Position numbers and translations under genes: made by a program. DNA of 64,000 nucleotides from Streptomyces sp. V4I2 (lineage in GTDB: Bacteria; Actinomycetota; Actinomycetes; Streptomycetales; Streptomycetaceae), in assembly GCF_030817655.1 (NCBI RefSeq), contig NZ_JAUSZM010000003.1:1302001-1366000 (forward strand), in the 5' to 3' direction. Positions 9,439 through 18,682 of this stretch are shown here, piece after piece. The notes under the pieces were generated by a model, which was not told where the DNA came from, did no database searches, and saw only the letters and a program-made list of their open reading frames with translations. How positions within the stretch are numbered: position 1 is the stretch's first letter; every line of letters begins with the position of its first letter.

Positions 9439-9627
9439 ATGAAGGCTCTGCTCTCCTCCGAGCCCGCTCTGTGGTTCCTGTTCCTGTTCAACCTCACCGT
9501 CGCCGCGGCCGCGCCGTTCCTCGTCGACGGTGCGCAAGGGCTGATGACCAGCGTCGGCATGGGTGTCGTCTCGATCGGTGCGGGCGCGAGCCTCCTGCGC
9601 GGCCGCGGACAGCGGCAGCACGCCTGA
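9439..9627 (+). CDS. Small hydrophobic membrane protein, unknown function
   Basis: A 62-residue protein with two predicted transmembrane helices (about residues 12-31 and 34-53) and a basic C-terminus (RGRGQRQH). The ATG has a good upstream GAAAGGAA sequence at 7-8 bases. No domain is recognised. The preceding 200 bases show no clear promoter. It stands alone on the plus strand between the sugar operon and a minus-strand methyltransferase. Confidence 0.65.
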   Translation: MKALLSSEPALWFLFLFNLTVAAAAPFLVDGAQGLMTSVGMGVVSIGAGASLLRGRGQRQHA

Positions 9628-10001
9628 CGCGATTTCAGGTGGCACACCTGGCCGTGGTGCCGCTGGAATGTGCGCGGCTGGGAGCAGTTCACCACCGCCG
9701 TACGGACCGTCCTCGACTCCGCCCGCCGCGTGCAGCCGCTGCGTCCACCCGCGGACGCGCCGGGACCAGAGGGGAGACCTGCCGCCGATCCACCGCCGCG
9801 CAGAACGACGACGCCACGCTGAGCCGTATGAAGGACGGCGTCTGCACCGGCGTGATCCGGCCCGCCCTGCCCGAGCACGACGTGATGCGGCTGCGCGGCT
9901 GCATCGAGGACTCGAGCACGAACCGCACCAGCGCTGCCGTGCTGGGCGAGGGCAGGTGTACTCCCGGGACTGAGCCATGTCGACGTGGCAGAGCAGTCGC
10001 T
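9628..10001. other. Non-coding or decayed interval
   Basis: This 374-base stretch has coding-like composition but no intact gene. One frame reads a plausible peptide containing VRGWEQFTTAVRTVLDSARR and stops near 9823; another begins at the ATG at 9829 and runs into the opposite gene. It may be a degraded gene; no family was recognised. Confidence 0.35.
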
Positions 10002-10778
10002 TCAGGGTCCGTGGGTGACACGGATCTTGGACTGGCCGTGCGGGAGTTCCTCCCAGTCGTCCATGAAGCGGGCCCGCAGCCCGTGCTGTTCGGCCAGGGC
10101 CACGAGCGTCTCGGTGCGGTAGTAGAAGTCCTCCCGGAGGACGTGGTGCTCCTCGCCCTCGGTGCGGTCGAAGGTGAAGTCGAACCAGCCGCCCGGCGCG
10201 AGCACGCGGCCGACGTGGCCCAGGCACTCGTCGATGACCGGGAGCGGCGAGTGGGAGAAGACGCTGTGTGCGTGCACCACGTCGAAGTGGGCGTCGGGCA
10301 GGAACCGCAGCGTCAGGTCGCGGACCGGGGTCAGCGTCGGGAGCCGCTTCTGCAGGCCCATCTCCACGATGGTGGCCTGCGCGGCGACGAGGATGTCGGG
10401 CGAGATGTCGATGCCGTGGTAGTGCCCGGGCTCCAGGTACCGGATGAACCGCCAGCCGCCCCGCAGGTTGCCGCAGCCGATGTCCAGCATGCGGTGTTCG
10501 GGGCGCAGCCCATGGCCGAGGAGATAGTCGAGCTGCATCGCGCCGAGCGCGAGCCACCGCTCACGGCTGCGGCTGCCGACCGCCGCGTCCGGGTCTGCCC
10601 GGGTGTCGGACCGCATCACGGCGCGGTAGTAGGAGACGTGGTCGGGGTGGCGGCGGCGCAGCCACAGGTCCCGGGCGGCGCGGGCCAGGTGGCGGGGCAC
10701 CCGGTCGGGATGGCGCAGGGCGTAGCCGACACGGTGGCCGAGGGCGGCGCGGTTGGAGTTGAGGTTCTTGGCGGGCAT
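10002..10778 (-). CDS. Class I SAM-dependent methyltransferase
   Basis: Soluble methyltransferase of 258 residues. An arginine/histidine-rich N-terminus (residues 1-60) precedes the SAM-binding motif MLDIGCGNLRGG near residues 96-107; the acidic GIDIS follows at the end of strand two, and HAHSVFSHSPLPVIDECL and LAPGGWFDFTFDR match the later motifs. The substrate is unknown. Start ATG at 10778 has a weak AGGCAG upstream. It stands alone and divergent from the two-component pair starting at 10946. Confidence 0.85.
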   Translation of the reverse strand: MPAKNLNSNRAALGHRVGYALRHPDRVPRHLARAARDLWLRRRHPDHVSYYRAVMRSDTRADPDAAVGSRSRERWLALGAMQLDYLLGHGLRPEHRMLDIGCGNLRGGWRFIRYLEPGHYHGIDISPDILVAAQATIVEMGLQKRLPTLTPVRDLTLRFLPDAHFDVVHAHSVFSHSPLPVIDECLGHVGRVLAPGGWFDFTFDRTEGEEHHVLREDFYYRTETLVALAEQHGLRARFMDDWEELPHGQSKIRVTHGP

Positions 10779-10907
10779 GTGGATTCTCTGCCTTTTCGAG
10801 CGGTACGAGGTCTGGGTACCAGCCTCGGCGCGGGATCGCTGCGGTCGCCTCGGTCGACAGTCTGCCGTCCTGAGGCGGTTCGGGCGACCGGTGGGTCAGC
10901 CGATCGG

Positions 10908-10945
10908 TTGATGCGGCCGCGCGCCGGACGCGTTAGACACGGAGG
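10908..10945 (+). promoter_or_regulatory. Possible promoter giving a nearly leaderless histidine-kinase transcript
   Basis: TTGATG (10908-10913) and TAGACA (10934-10939) resemble -35 and -10 elements with a long 20-base spacer. Transcription would begin at or next to the ATG at 10946, whose GGAGG is immediately adjacent and too close for normal ribosome binding. The -10 lacks the final T of TANNNT, so support is weak. Confidence 0.35.
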
Positions 10946-12196
10946 ATGAGAGACACCGATCCGGACGAGCGCTGGCTGGGCGCGGTCGTGCACGCCGCGT
11001 TCCTCCTGCTGCTCGGCTCCTCGTTCGCCCGCTTCCTGACCCGCGACCAGGGCGGCGTACACACCGGGTGGGTGGTGGCGCTGTTCGCGGTCTTCGGGCT
11101 GCTGTACGTCCTCGGTCGCTTCCTGGCTCCGGCGCCGCGCCCCGGCTCGCCGCCGACCAGACGCCATCTGGTCTGGCTGGGCTCGGTGTCCGCGGTCTGG
11201 CTCGTGCTCCTCGCCCTCGCGCCGAGCGCCACCTGGTGCGCGATGCCGCTGCTGTTCGCCGGTCTGCACGCGCTGCCCCCGCGGATCGCGGTGCCGGTGG
11301 CGGCCGCGCTCACCGCGCTGGTCGTGGCCTCCGAAATACGCGTCGCCGAGGGCACGTTGAACCCCAACATGGTCGTCGCCCCGCCCGCTGTCGCCGCGGT
11401 CGCCACCGCCGTGATGGTGCATCTGCAGCGCCAAGGGGCCCGGCAGCGCGTCCTGATCGACGACCTGGTCCGCACCCGTCACGAACTCGCCGTCACCGAG
11501 CGCCGGGCAGGTGTCCTGGCGGAACGCCAGCGGCTGGCCACGGAGATCCACGACACCCTCGCGCAGGGCCTGTCCAGTCAGCAGATGCTGCTCCAGGCCG
11601 CCGGGCGCGTCTGGGGGACGGACCCGGAGGCGGCCCGCGCACACGTCCACCGGGCGGCGGAGATCACCTCCCGCAGCCTTGTGGAGGCCCGCCGGTTCGT
11701 GCACGACCTCGCCCCGGCCGACCTCGCCGCCCACACGCTGCCGGGCGCGCTCGCCGTACTCGCCGAACGGGAGAGCGGCCCGGGACTGACCGTGGAGTTC
11801 CGGCTCGACGGCGAGCCGGGCCGGCTGCCGGAGCGGGTCGAGGCGGCGCTGCTGCGGATCGCCCAGGGAGCGCTGGCCAATGTGCGCGAACACGCGGCGG
11901 CGACCCGGGCCGCGCTCACCCTGACCTGCCTGGACGACCAGATCTCGCTGGACGTCGCCGACGACGGGCGCGGATTCGAGGCGGACCCCTCGCGCACCCG
12001 GTCCGGCCCGGCCCCGGACAGCGCGCGCGGGCACGGGCTGCCCGCCATGCGCATCCGGGCGCGGCAGGCGGGCGGCACGCTCACCGTGGAGTCCACGCCG
12101 GGCGAGGGCACCGTCGTGTCGGCGGCGATCCCCCTGGCACCCTTGGCCGCCACGGTCCGGTCCGCCTCGGACACCCCGAAGGAGCCCGCCCTGTGA
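10946..12196 (+). CDS. Sensor histidine kinase, NarL-partner type (HisKA_3)
   Basis: Membrane sensor kinase of 416 residues. About five hydrophobic segments fill residues 10-160. The dimerisation domain carries the phospho-accepting His202 in RLATEIHDTLAQG, followed by the HATPase domain with N-box (near residue 285), DDGRGF and a GHGLPAMR lid. It autophosphorylates and passes phosphate to Asp56 of the regulator encoded immediately downstream with GTGA overlap. The signal is unknown. GGAGG abuts the ATG, so initiation may be leaderless or the true start slightly downstream. Confidence 0.93.
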   Translation: MRDTDPDERWLGAVVHAAFLLLLGSSFARFLTRDQGGVHTGWVVALFAVFGLLYVLGRFLAPAPRPGSPPTRRHLVWLGSVSAVWLVLLALAPSATWCAMPLLFAGLHALPPRIAVPVAAALTALVVASEIRVAEGTLNPNMVVAPPAVAAVATAVMVHLQRQGARQRVLIDDLVRTRHELAVTERRAGVLAERQRLATEIHDTLAQGLSSQQMLLQAAGRVWGTDPEAARAHVHRAAEITSRSLVEARRFVHDLAPADLAAHTLPGALAVLAERESGPGLTVEFRLDGEPGRLPERVEAALLRIAQGALANVREHAAATRAALTLTCLDDQISLDVADDGRGFEADPSRTRSGPAPDSARGHGLPAMRIRARQAGGTLTVESTPGEGTVVSAAIPLAPLAATVRSASDTPKEPAL

Positions 12197-12822
12197 CGCC
12201 CGTCCGGCTGCTGTTGTGCGACGACCACGCCGTGGTGCGTGCGGGGCTGCGCGCCCTGCTGTCCAGCGCCGACGGCATCGACGTGGTCGGTGAGGCGGCC
12301 ACCGGCGAGGAGGCGCTCGCCATGGCCGCGCGGCTGCGTCCCGACGTCGTACTGATGGACCTCGAGCTCGGCGGCGGGATGGACGGCGTGACGGCCACGC
12401 GGCGCCTGACGTCCGACGGTGCCCAGGGGCCGCGTGTTCTGGTGCTGACGATGTTCGACACCGACGCCGACATCACCCGCGCCGTCGAAGCGGGCGCCAC
12501 GGGCTACCTGCTGAAGGCCGAGCACCCCGACGAACTGTTCACGGCGATCCACAACGCGGCCGCCGGACGCACGGCTCTGTCGGGCCCGGTGGCCGACCGG
12601 TTGATGACCCGGCTGCGCAGCCCGCGTCCCGCCCTGTCCACGCGCGAGCAGGAGATCCTCGGGCAGCTCGCGCGCGGCCTGGGCAACCGGGAGATCGCCC
12701 GGGCCCTGTTCATCAGCGAGGCGACGGTCAAGACCCATCTCGGGCGGATCTACGGCAAGTTGGGGGTGGACACGAGGGCCGGTGCGGTGGCGGTCGCCAA
12801 GGAGAGACGGCTGCTGGCGTGA
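12193..12822 (+). CDS. NarL/FixJ-family response regulator
   Basis: DNA-binding regulator of 209 residues. The receiver domain has the acidic pair at Asp10-Asp11, phosphorylation site Asp56 (VVLMDLE), the Thr of VLTMF and the Lys of YLLKAE. A LuxR-type helix-turn-helix follows (about residues 147-192, LSTREQEILGQLARGLGNRE). The GTG start overlaps the kinase stop by four bases, which also rules out the longer frame opening at 11068. Targets are unknown. Confidence 0.95.
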   Translation: MTPVRLLLCDDHAVVRAGLRALLSSADGIDVVGEAATGEEALAMAARLRPDVVLMDLELGGGMDGVTATRRLTSDGAQGPRVLVLTMFDTDADITRAVEAGATGYLLKAEHPDELFTAIHNAAAGRTALSGPVADRLMTRLRSPRPALSTREQEILGQLARGLGNREIARALFISEATVKTHLGRIYGKLGVDTRAGAVAVAKERRLLA

Positions 12823-12838
12823 CGGCCTGGAGGTCCCT

Positions 12839-12879
12839 CGGCGTACGGCGGCCGGGAGGTTCCCCGGCGTACGGCGGCC
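12839..12879. repeat. 15-bp direct repeat between converging regulator genes
   Basis: CGGCGTACGGCGGCC occurs at 12839-12853 and 12865-12879, 26 bases apart, in the 62-base gap between two converging response-regulator genes. No convincing terminator hairpin is visible here. Confidence 0.6.
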
Positions 12880-12884
12880 CCTCG

Positions 12885-13637
12885 TCACCGGCGCTGGGCG
12901 CGGGCCGCCTCTCCCGTCCGCAGTCCCTCGGACCGTCCGCGGAACCGGTAGCGGCGCTCGGGCCGCCCCGTCGCCCCGTAGCGGAGGGACACGTCCGCGC
13001 TGCCGATGGTGTGGAAGTGCTCCAGGTAGCGGCGGGCGCTGACGCGGGAGACGCCGGAGAGGGTCGCGCACTCGGCGGCGGACAGGGAGCCATCCGCCTC
13101 CCGCAGCGTGCGTTCGATCAGCTCGGCGGTCTCCACGCTCATGCCCTTGGGCAGCGCGCCGACGGCCGACGCCGGTGCGGCCGCACCCGCCAGCACCCGG
13201 TCCACGTCAGCCTGGCTGCGGACGACGGTGGCGAGCAGCCGGCCCCGCTGCACGGCGTAGCGCTCCAGGCGGACGCGCAGGTCCTCGAAGTCGAAGGGCT
13301 TCAGGAGGTAGTCGACGACGCCGTGCCGGGCGGCGCCGCGCACCGCGTGCGCCTCCCGGGCGGCGCTGATGACCATGACGTCGCAGTCGTGGCCCGCGGT
13401 ACGCAGCCGGGGAATCACGTCCAGACCGAAGAGGTCGGGCAGATACAGATCGAGCAGGACGAGGTCCGGACCCAGTTCGTCGACGGCGAGGGCCGCCTGC
13501 TCGCCGGTGTGGGCCACGCCGACGACCCGGAACGGCGCGACCCGCTCGACGAAGGCGCGGTGGACTCTGGCGACCATGAAGTCGTCGTCGACGACGAGCA
13601 CGTCGATCGTGTCGGTCGTCCCGGTCGAGGCAGTCAT
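12885..13637 (-). CDS. CitB/DctR-type response regulator
   Basis: Response regulator of 250 residues. The receiver domain shows the acidic cluster VVDDDF, phosphorylation site Asp63 (LLDLYLP) and conserved Lys in YLLKPF. The C-terminal part contains a helix-turn-helix with LSGVSRVSARRYLEHF, the form found in CitB/DpiA-type regulators of carboxylate uptake. It overlaps the kinase gene by four bases (ATGA) and is expected to activate the divergent tctCBA operon in response to an external carboxylate. Confidence 0.94.
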   Translation of the reverse strand: MTASTGTTDTIDVLVVDDDFMVARVHRAFVERVAPFRVVGVAHTGEQAALAVDELGPDLVLLDLYLPDLFGLDVIPRLRTAGHDCDVMVISAAREAHAVRGAARHGVVDYLLKPFDFEDLRVRLERYAVQRGRLLATVVRSQADVDRVLAGAAAPASAVGALPKGMSVETAELIERTLREADGSLSAAECATLSGVSRVSARRYLEHFHTIGSADVSLRYGATGRPERRYRFRGRSEGLRTGEAARAQRR

Positions 13638-15331
13638 CGAGGCGCTCCTTCCGCCACCGCGTCGGTGAGGTGGCTGACGGTCATGCGTGCGGTGAACATG
13701 GCCCCGTCCGGGGTGTTGGTCACCGAGATCTCACCCCCGTGACGCTCGCAGACCAGGCGGGTGAGCGCCAGACCGATGCCGCGCTCGCCCTCCCGGGCGG
13801 CCTTGGTGGTGAATCCGTGCGCGAACACCTCCCGGGCGAGTTCCGGTGCGACGCCCGGGCCGGAGTCGCGGACCACGATCTCCACACTGGAGGCGTCCTG
13901 ACGCAGTTCCACCTCGACCCAGGCACCGTCACCCTCCTGGGCGGCAGCGGCGTCGACGGCGTTGTCGACGAGGTTGCCCACCACGGTCGCCACGTCGGCG
14001 GCGTCCTCCGGGGTGAGCCGGTCCAGCGCGGTGCGGTCCGAGATCCGCAGGCTGACCCTGCGTTCGGCGGCCAGGGAGGACTTCGCCATGAGCAGGGCGG
14101 CGACGGCGGTGTCGCGGACCCGGCGGCTGAGGGAGACGTCGAGCGACTGGCGGCGGCGGTTGAGCGCGCGGATGTAATGCACGACCTCGTCCTGCTCGCC
14201 GATCTGGATCAGTCCGGAGATGGTGTGCAGCTGGTTGGCGAACTCATGGGCCTGGGCGCGCAGCAGTTCGGAGGAGCTGCGGAAGGATCCGATCTCCCGT
14301 TCCAGCCGGGCCAGTTCGGTGCGGTCGCGCAGGGTGGTGACGGAGCCGAGCGGGCGGCCGTCCTTGGCGACGGTCATCCGGTTCATCACCAGCACCCGGC
14401 CGTGCCGGACGACGACCTGGTCACGCCGGTCGTCGGCGGTGCCGACCGGGTCACCCCCGTCGCGCCGACCGCCGGCCGTGCCCTCCCGGTCACCGGCGAG
14501 GACGTCCCGCAGCCGTCCCTCGATGCCGAGTTCGGCGAGGCTGCGGCCCACACAGTCCTCGGGCAGGTCGAGCAGCCGCCGGCCCATCTCGTTGACGAGG
14601 GTGAGGCGGAGGTGCGGGTCCAGAGCGACCACGCCCTCGGCTATGCCGTACAGCATCGCCTCCCGGTGCTCGGCCAGCCCGGCGATCTCGCGGGGTTCCA
14701 GGCCGAGGGTCTGCCGTTTGACGCGCCGGGCGAGCAGCCAGGAGCCGGCCACGCCGAGTGCGCTGGCGATGCCCAGGTAGGCGAGGAGGTAGGAGGAGGC
14801 GCCGCTCAGACGCTGCCACACCGTCGGATCCGCCTCACCGATCATCACGGTGCCCAGCTGCTCTCCGAGGTGTTCCTGCGTGGCCCCGAGGACCGGTACC
14901 TGGGCGACGAGTTCACGTCCCCCGTCCACGGTCAGCGACCCGGACCAGCCCCGCCCCTCGTCCGCTCCCCCGCCGAGGGACAGCGGGGCGCCGATCGCCG
15001 TCGGGTTGGTGGAGCCGACGATCCGGCCGTCGCCGTCGGCGACCGTCACGGAGGTGACCCCGGACTGCGTCTGCGTGGAGTTCACCAGCGGAGCCAGGGC
15101 CCGCTGCGGTGCGGGCTGCACCAGCTGGCTGCGGACCAGGGGATTGGCGGCGAGCTGCTCGGCCAGCGCGACCACCCGCCGGCCCTCGACCCGGTTGAAG
15201 GTGGCTTCCGACTGGGCGAGGGAGACAGCGGCGACCGCACACAGCACGACCACGACGATGGCGAGCTGGAGCACCAGCATCTCGCCCGCGAGAGTCTGAC
15301 GACGGAAGGTGGCGGTCACGGCCGCCATCAT
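13634..15331 (-). CDS. CitA/DcuS-type sensor histidine kinase
   Basis: Membrane sensor kinase of about 565 residues. Two helices flank an extracytoplasmic PAS-like domain (about residues 40-175) that would bind a carboxylate. A cytoplasmic PAS domain follows and contains an unusual charged insertion of about 20 residues rich in Gly, Arg and Asp. The H-box HEFANQLHTISGL is diagnostic of the CitA family, followed by an HATPase domain with N-box and GIGLAL. Adjacent ATG codons at 15331 and 15328 follow AGGTGG; a GTG at 15340 is an alternative. It partners the regulator at 12885-13637. Confidence 0.94.
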   Translation of the reverse strand: MMAAVTATFRRQTLAGEMLVLQLAIVVVVLCAVAAVSLAQSEATFNRVEGRRVVALAEQLAANPLVRSQLVQPAPQRALAPLVNSTQTQSGVTSVTVADGDGRIVGSTNPTAIGAPLSLGGGADEGRGWSGSLTVDGGRELVAQVPVLGATQEHLGEQLGTVMIGEADPTVWQRLSGASSYLLAYLGIASALGVAGSWLLARRVKRQTLGLEPREIAGLAEHREAMLYGIAEGVVALDPHLRLTLVNEMGRRLLDLPEDCVGRSLAELGIEGRLRDVLAGDREGTAGGRRDGGDPVGTADDRRDQVVVRHGRVLVMNRMTVAKDGRPLGSVTTLRDRTELARLEREIGSFRSSSELLRAQAHEFANQLHTISGLIQIGEQDEVVHYIRALNRRRQSLDVSLSRRVRDTAVAALLMAKSSLAAERRVSLRISDRTALDRLTPEDAADVATVVGNLVDNAVDAAAAQEGDGAWVEVELRQDASSVEIVVRDSGPGVAPELAREVFAHGFTTKAAREGERGIGLALTRLVCERHGGEISVTNTPDGAMFTARMTVSHLTDAVAEGAPR

Positions 15332-15388
15332 GGCGCCCACCTGCGGCCGGGGAAAGAGACGTGCGCGCCTTCGACCGGTGCGCGACTC

Positions 15389-15428
15389 CGCCCGGTGGTC
15401 ACCTTCGCCCGGTGGTCACAACGACCAC
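15389..15428. promoter_or_regulatory. Repeated half-sites between sensor kinase and tctC
   Basis: CGCCCGGTGGTCAC occurs at 15389-15402 and 15406-15419, and an inverted GACCAC half-site at 15423-15428 pairs with GTGGTC at 15412-15417. The 17-bp spacing and position between divergent genes suggest binding sites for the CitB-type regulator. Confidence 0.5.
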
Positions 15429-15548
15429 AACCTCCGTTGCTTCCGCAAGCGGGACATGTCGAAGAGGCGCGGGCACCATGTGGCCCACGTCACCCTCCCC
15501 CACAGGGCCTCCCGTATCCCATCGACGTACCGACAGGTGGTGGCACTC

Positions 15549-16531
15549 GTGCGCCTGCGCACCCCCTTGCCCTGCTCGGGGCCGCCGTGCTCGTCCTCGT
15601 AGGTCCTCCGCTGCTCACGGCCGGCGGCGGCGCCGAGACCGGCACACAGATTCCGGGCCTGCGCCTCATGGTCCCCAACACGCCCGGCGGCGGCTACGAC
15701 ATCACGGCCCGGACGGCCGCGAAGAACGCCGAGGACGCCGGACTCACGCACAACATCGAGGTGTTCAACCTGCCGGGTGCCGGCGGCACCGTCGGGCTGA
15801 GCCGGCTGGTGAGCGAGCACGGCAACGGCAAGCTCGCCATGTCGATGGGCCTCGGTGTGGTGGGCGCCGTCCGCTCCAACCACGCGCCGAAGACGCTGGA
15901 CGACACCACCCCGATCGCCCGGCTCACCGAGGAGCAGGACGTCGTCGTGGTCGCCAAGAACTCGCCGTACAAGACGATCGACGATTTGATCGGCGCCTGG
16001 AAGGAGGATCCCGGCAAGCTCCCGGTGGGCGGCGGTTCCTCGCCGGGCGGGCCGGACCACCTCGCGCCGATGCTGATGGCGAAGGCCGCCGGGATCGCGC
16101 CGAAGCAGGTCAACTACATCCCCTTCGACGGCGGCGGCGAGCTGCTCGCCTCCATCCTCGGCAGCAAGGTCGCCTTCGGGGTGTCCGGGGTCGGCGAGTA
16201 CCTCGACCAGATCAAGGCGGGCGAGCTCAGGGTGCTCGCGGTGACCGGCCCCGAGCGGGTCGGCGAACTCGACGCGCCCACGCTCAGGGAGTCCGGCTAC
16301 GACGTCGACTTCACCAACTGGCGCGGGATCGTCGCCCCGCCAGGCATCTCCGAGGCCGAGCGCGACAAACTCACCCGGCTCATCGAGGAACTGCACGACT
16401 CGCCCGAGTGGCAGAAGTCGATGCAGCAGAACGGCTGGGACGACGCGTTCCTGACCGGCGAGAAGTTCGGCGACTTCCTGGACGCCCAGGACAAGCGCGT
16501 GGTGTCCGTGCTGAAGGAGCTGGGACTATGA
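15549..16531 (+). pseudogene. tctC: TctC, tricarboxylate-binding protein, with apparent -1 frameshift at codon 6-7
   Basis: Periplasmic-type binding protein (PF03401) of a tripartite tricarboxylate transporter. The body is intact, with the family signature VPNTPGGGYDITAR and long matches to the C-terminus. The N-terminus is split. The GTG at 15549, preceded by AGGTGG, reads VRLRTPL in one frame, while the hydrophobic signal segment ALLGAAVLVLVG reads in another. Adding one C to the C5 run at 15562-15566 joins them into a normal 327-residue protein. It is either a sequencing error or a recent mutation; an in-frame GTG at 15587 would give a truncated signal peptide. ATGA overlap links it to tctB. 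Confidence 0.85.
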
Positions 16532-17064
16532 CGACGCAGACCGACAATCCCCCCGCGCCTTCGGACGAGCGGCGCTCCTGGCTGCGCGACCACTCCGAAC
16601 TCGGCGTGTGTGTCCTGCTGTTGGCCCTCGGCGTGCTCGTCCTGACCGACGCGCTCACCATGGACGTCGACATCACCCAGCGCGGGCCGGTCGGACCCAA
16701 GACCGTGCCGGTGGTCGTCGGTATCGGCCTGCTGGTGGTCGCCGCCCTGCTCGCCGTCGACGTGCTGCGCGGCGGCCGCGGCCAGGCCGAGACCGGCGAG
16801 GACGTCGACCTGTCCGAACCGGCCGACTGGCGTACGGTCCTGCTGCTCACCGGGGTCTTCCTCGGCACGGCGATCCTGATCGAGCCCCTCGGCTTCCCGG
16901 TCGCGGGCGCCCTGTTGTTCTGGGGAGCGGCCTTCGCGCTCGGCAGCCGCCGCGTCGACCGCGATCCGCTCATCGCGGCCGTCCTCTCCCTCGTCACCTA
17001 CGCCGTCTTCAACAACCTGCTCGGGGTGCCGCTGCCCGGCGGCCCGCTGATGGGAGTGCTGTGA
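16528..17064 (+). CDS. tctB: TctB, small membrane subunit of tripartite tricarboxylate transporter
   Basis: Membrane protein of 178 residues with about four helices (PF07331), the small subunit of the TTT transporter. Hydrophobic segments lie near residues 23-43, 56-75, 107-125 and 145-170. The ATG at 16528 overlaps the tctC stop by four bases, and tctA begins one base after its stop, giving the usual C-B-A order. It works with TctA in sodium- or proton-driven uptake of carboxylates bound by TctC. Confidence 0.95.
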   Translation: MTTQTDNPPAPSDERRSWLRDHSELGVCVLLLALGVLVLTDALTMDVDITQRGPVGPKTVPVVVGIGLLVVAALLAVDVLRGGRGQAETGEDVDLSEPADWRTVLLLTGVFLGTAILIEPLGFPVAGALLFWGAAFALGSRRVDRDPLIAAVLSLVTYAVFNNLLGVPLPGGPLMGVL

Positions 17065-17065
17065 C

Positions 17066-18559
17066 ATGGACGCCCTCAACTCCCTGATGGACGGGTTCGG
17101 TACGGCCCTCACCCCGGTCAACCTGCTGTGGGCCGCCCTCGGTGTGCTGCTGGGCACGGCGATCGGCGTGCTGCCCGGCATCGGACCCGCGATGGCGGTC
17201 GCGCTGCTGCTGCCGGTGACCTACGGACTCAACCCCGTCGCCGCGTTCATCATGTTCGCGGGCATCTACTACGGCGCGATGTTCGGCGGTTCGACCACCT
17301 CCATCCTGCTCAACACTCCTGGCGAGAGCGCCGCCGTGGTCGCGGCCATGGAGGGCAACCCGATGGCCAAGGCGGGGCGCGGCGCGCAGGCGCTCGCGGC
17401 CGCCGCCATCGGTCACTTCGCGGGCGGCCTGATCGGCACGATCCTGCTGGTCGCGCTGGCGCCGACGGTCGCCGATCTGGCGGTGGACATCGGTGCTCCG
17501 GACTACTTCGCCATCATGGTGCTGGCGTTCATCGCGGTGACGTCGGTGCTGGGTTCGTCGCGGATCCGGGGCCTTGCGTCGCTGCTGATCGGGCTGACGA
17601 TCGGCCTGGTGGGCCTGGACCAGATGACCGGGCAGCAGCGGCTGACCTTCGGTTCGCTCCAACTCGCCGACGGCGTCGACGTGGTGATCGTGGCGGTCGG
17701 TCTGTTCGCGATCGGCGAGGCCCTGTGGGTGGCGGCGCATCTGCGGCGCACGCCGGGCGAGCCGATCCCGGTGGGCCGGCCGTGGCTGGGCCGTGCCGAT
17801 GTGCGGCGGACGTGGAAGTCGTGGCTGCGCGGGCCGCTCATCGGCTTCCCGTTCGGCGCGATCCCGGCGGGCGGCGCGGAGATCCCCACCTTCCTGTCGT
17901 ACGTCACGGAGAAACGTCTCTCGAAGCACAAGGACGAGTTCGGCAAGGGTGCCATCGAGGGCGTCGCGGGACCGGAGTCGGCGGCGTCGGCCTCGGCGGC
18001 GGGCACGCTGGTGTCCATGCTGACCCTCGGGCTGCCGACCACGGCGGTCGCCGCGGTGATGCTGGCCGCCTTCCAGCAGTACGGCATCCAGCCGGGCCCG
18101 CTGCTCTTCGAGCGCGAACCCGAGCTGGTCTGGGGCCTGATCGCGTCACTGTTCGTCGGCATGGTGCTGCTGCTCGCGCTCAACCTGCCGCTGGCGCCGG
18201 TGTGGGCCAAGCTGCTGCGCATCCCGCGGCCGTACCTGTACGCGGGGATCCTGTTCTTCGCGGCGGTCGGCGCGTACGCGGTCGGCGGCGAGGTCGTCGA
18301 CCTGGTGATCCTGCTGGTCATCGGCCTGATCGGGTTCGGCATGCGGCGTTACGGCCTCCCAGTCCTGCCCGCCGTCATCGGCGTCATCCTGGGCCCGAAC
18401 GCCGAACAGCAGCTGAGGCGGGCGCTGCAGATCAGCGACGGCAGTGTGAAGGGGTTGGTGAACACCCCGTTCGCGGTGACCGTGTACGTGGTCATCGTGC
18501 TGCTGCTGGCCTGGCCGCTGCTGAAGCGGCTCGTGGTACGGCCCCGCGCGGACGCCTGA
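17066..18559 (+). CDS. tctA: TctA, large membrane subunit of tripartite tricarboxylate transporter
   Basis: Polytopic permease of 497 residues with about 11-12 helices (PF01970). Conserved family motifs are [40 protein letters not shown] and a second copy near [16 protein letters not shown]. It forms the translocation path for the carboxylate delivered by TctC. A strong hairpin follows 10 bases after the stop. Substrate is not determined by sequence; the neighbouring CitAB-type sensor points to a di- or tricarboxylate. Confidence 0.96.
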   Translation: MDALNSLMDGFGTALTPVNLLWAALGVLLGTAIGVLPGIGPAMAVALLLPVTYGLNPVAAFIMFAGIYYGAMFGGSTTSILLNTPGESAAVVAAMEGNPMAKAGRGAQALAAAAIGHFAGGLIGTILLVALAPTVADLAVDIGAPDYFAIMVLAFIAVTSVLGSSRIRGLASLLIGLTIGLVGLDQMTGQQRLTFGSLQLADGVDVVIVAVGLFAIGEALWVAAHLRRTPGEPIPVGRPWLGRADVRRTWKSWLRGPLIGFPFGAIPAGGAEIPTFLSYVTEKRLSKHKDEFGKGAIEGVAGPESAASASAAGTLVSMLTLGLPTTAVAAVMLAAFQQYGIQPGPLLFEREPELVWGLIASLFVGMVLLLALNLPLAPVWAKLLRIPRPYLYAGILFFAAVGAYAVGGEVVDLVILLVIGLIGFGMRRYGLPVLPAVIGVILGPNAEQQLRRALQISDGSVKGLVNTPFAVTVYVVIVLLLAWPLLKRLVVRPRADA

Positions 18560-18569
18560 GACGGGCGTC

Positions 18570-18601
18570 GGGGCGCGGTACGTCCGTGCGTATCGCGCCC
18601 C
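18570..18601. terminator. Terminator hairpin after tctA
   Basis: GGGGCGCGGTACG pairs with CGTATCGCGCCCC (one mismatch) around a six-base loop, 10 bases after the tctA stop and upstream of converging transcription. Confidence 0.75.
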
Positions 18602-18607
18602 GGCGTT

Positions 18608-18682
18608 CTCAGTTGGCCGACATTCTCGGTGGCCGGCATTCTCGGTGGCCGGCACTCTCGGTGGCCATCGCTCTCAGTGGCC
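18608..18682. repeat. Tandem 16-bp repeat overlapping the 3' end of the ThDP enzyme gene
   Basis: About four and a half copies of CTCGGTGGCCGGCATT run from 18608 to 18682; two copies (18625-18656) differ at one base and the outer ones have decayed further. The stop codon of the ThDP enzyme (18674-18676) lies in the last unit, so the repeat expands from the gene's 3' end into the intergenic gap. Confidence 0.75.

Noticed and set aside
9423..10949. Plus-strand 508-residue open frame
   Set aside because: Mostly antisense to the methyltransferase at 10002-10778, and its N-terminal part lies across the small membrane protein in another frame.
13670..15548. Very long plus-strand open frame opposite the CitA-type kinase
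   Set aside because: It is the antisense shadow of the kinase; composition is Gly/Arg/His-rich without domains, and only its last part (TctC) is a real gene.
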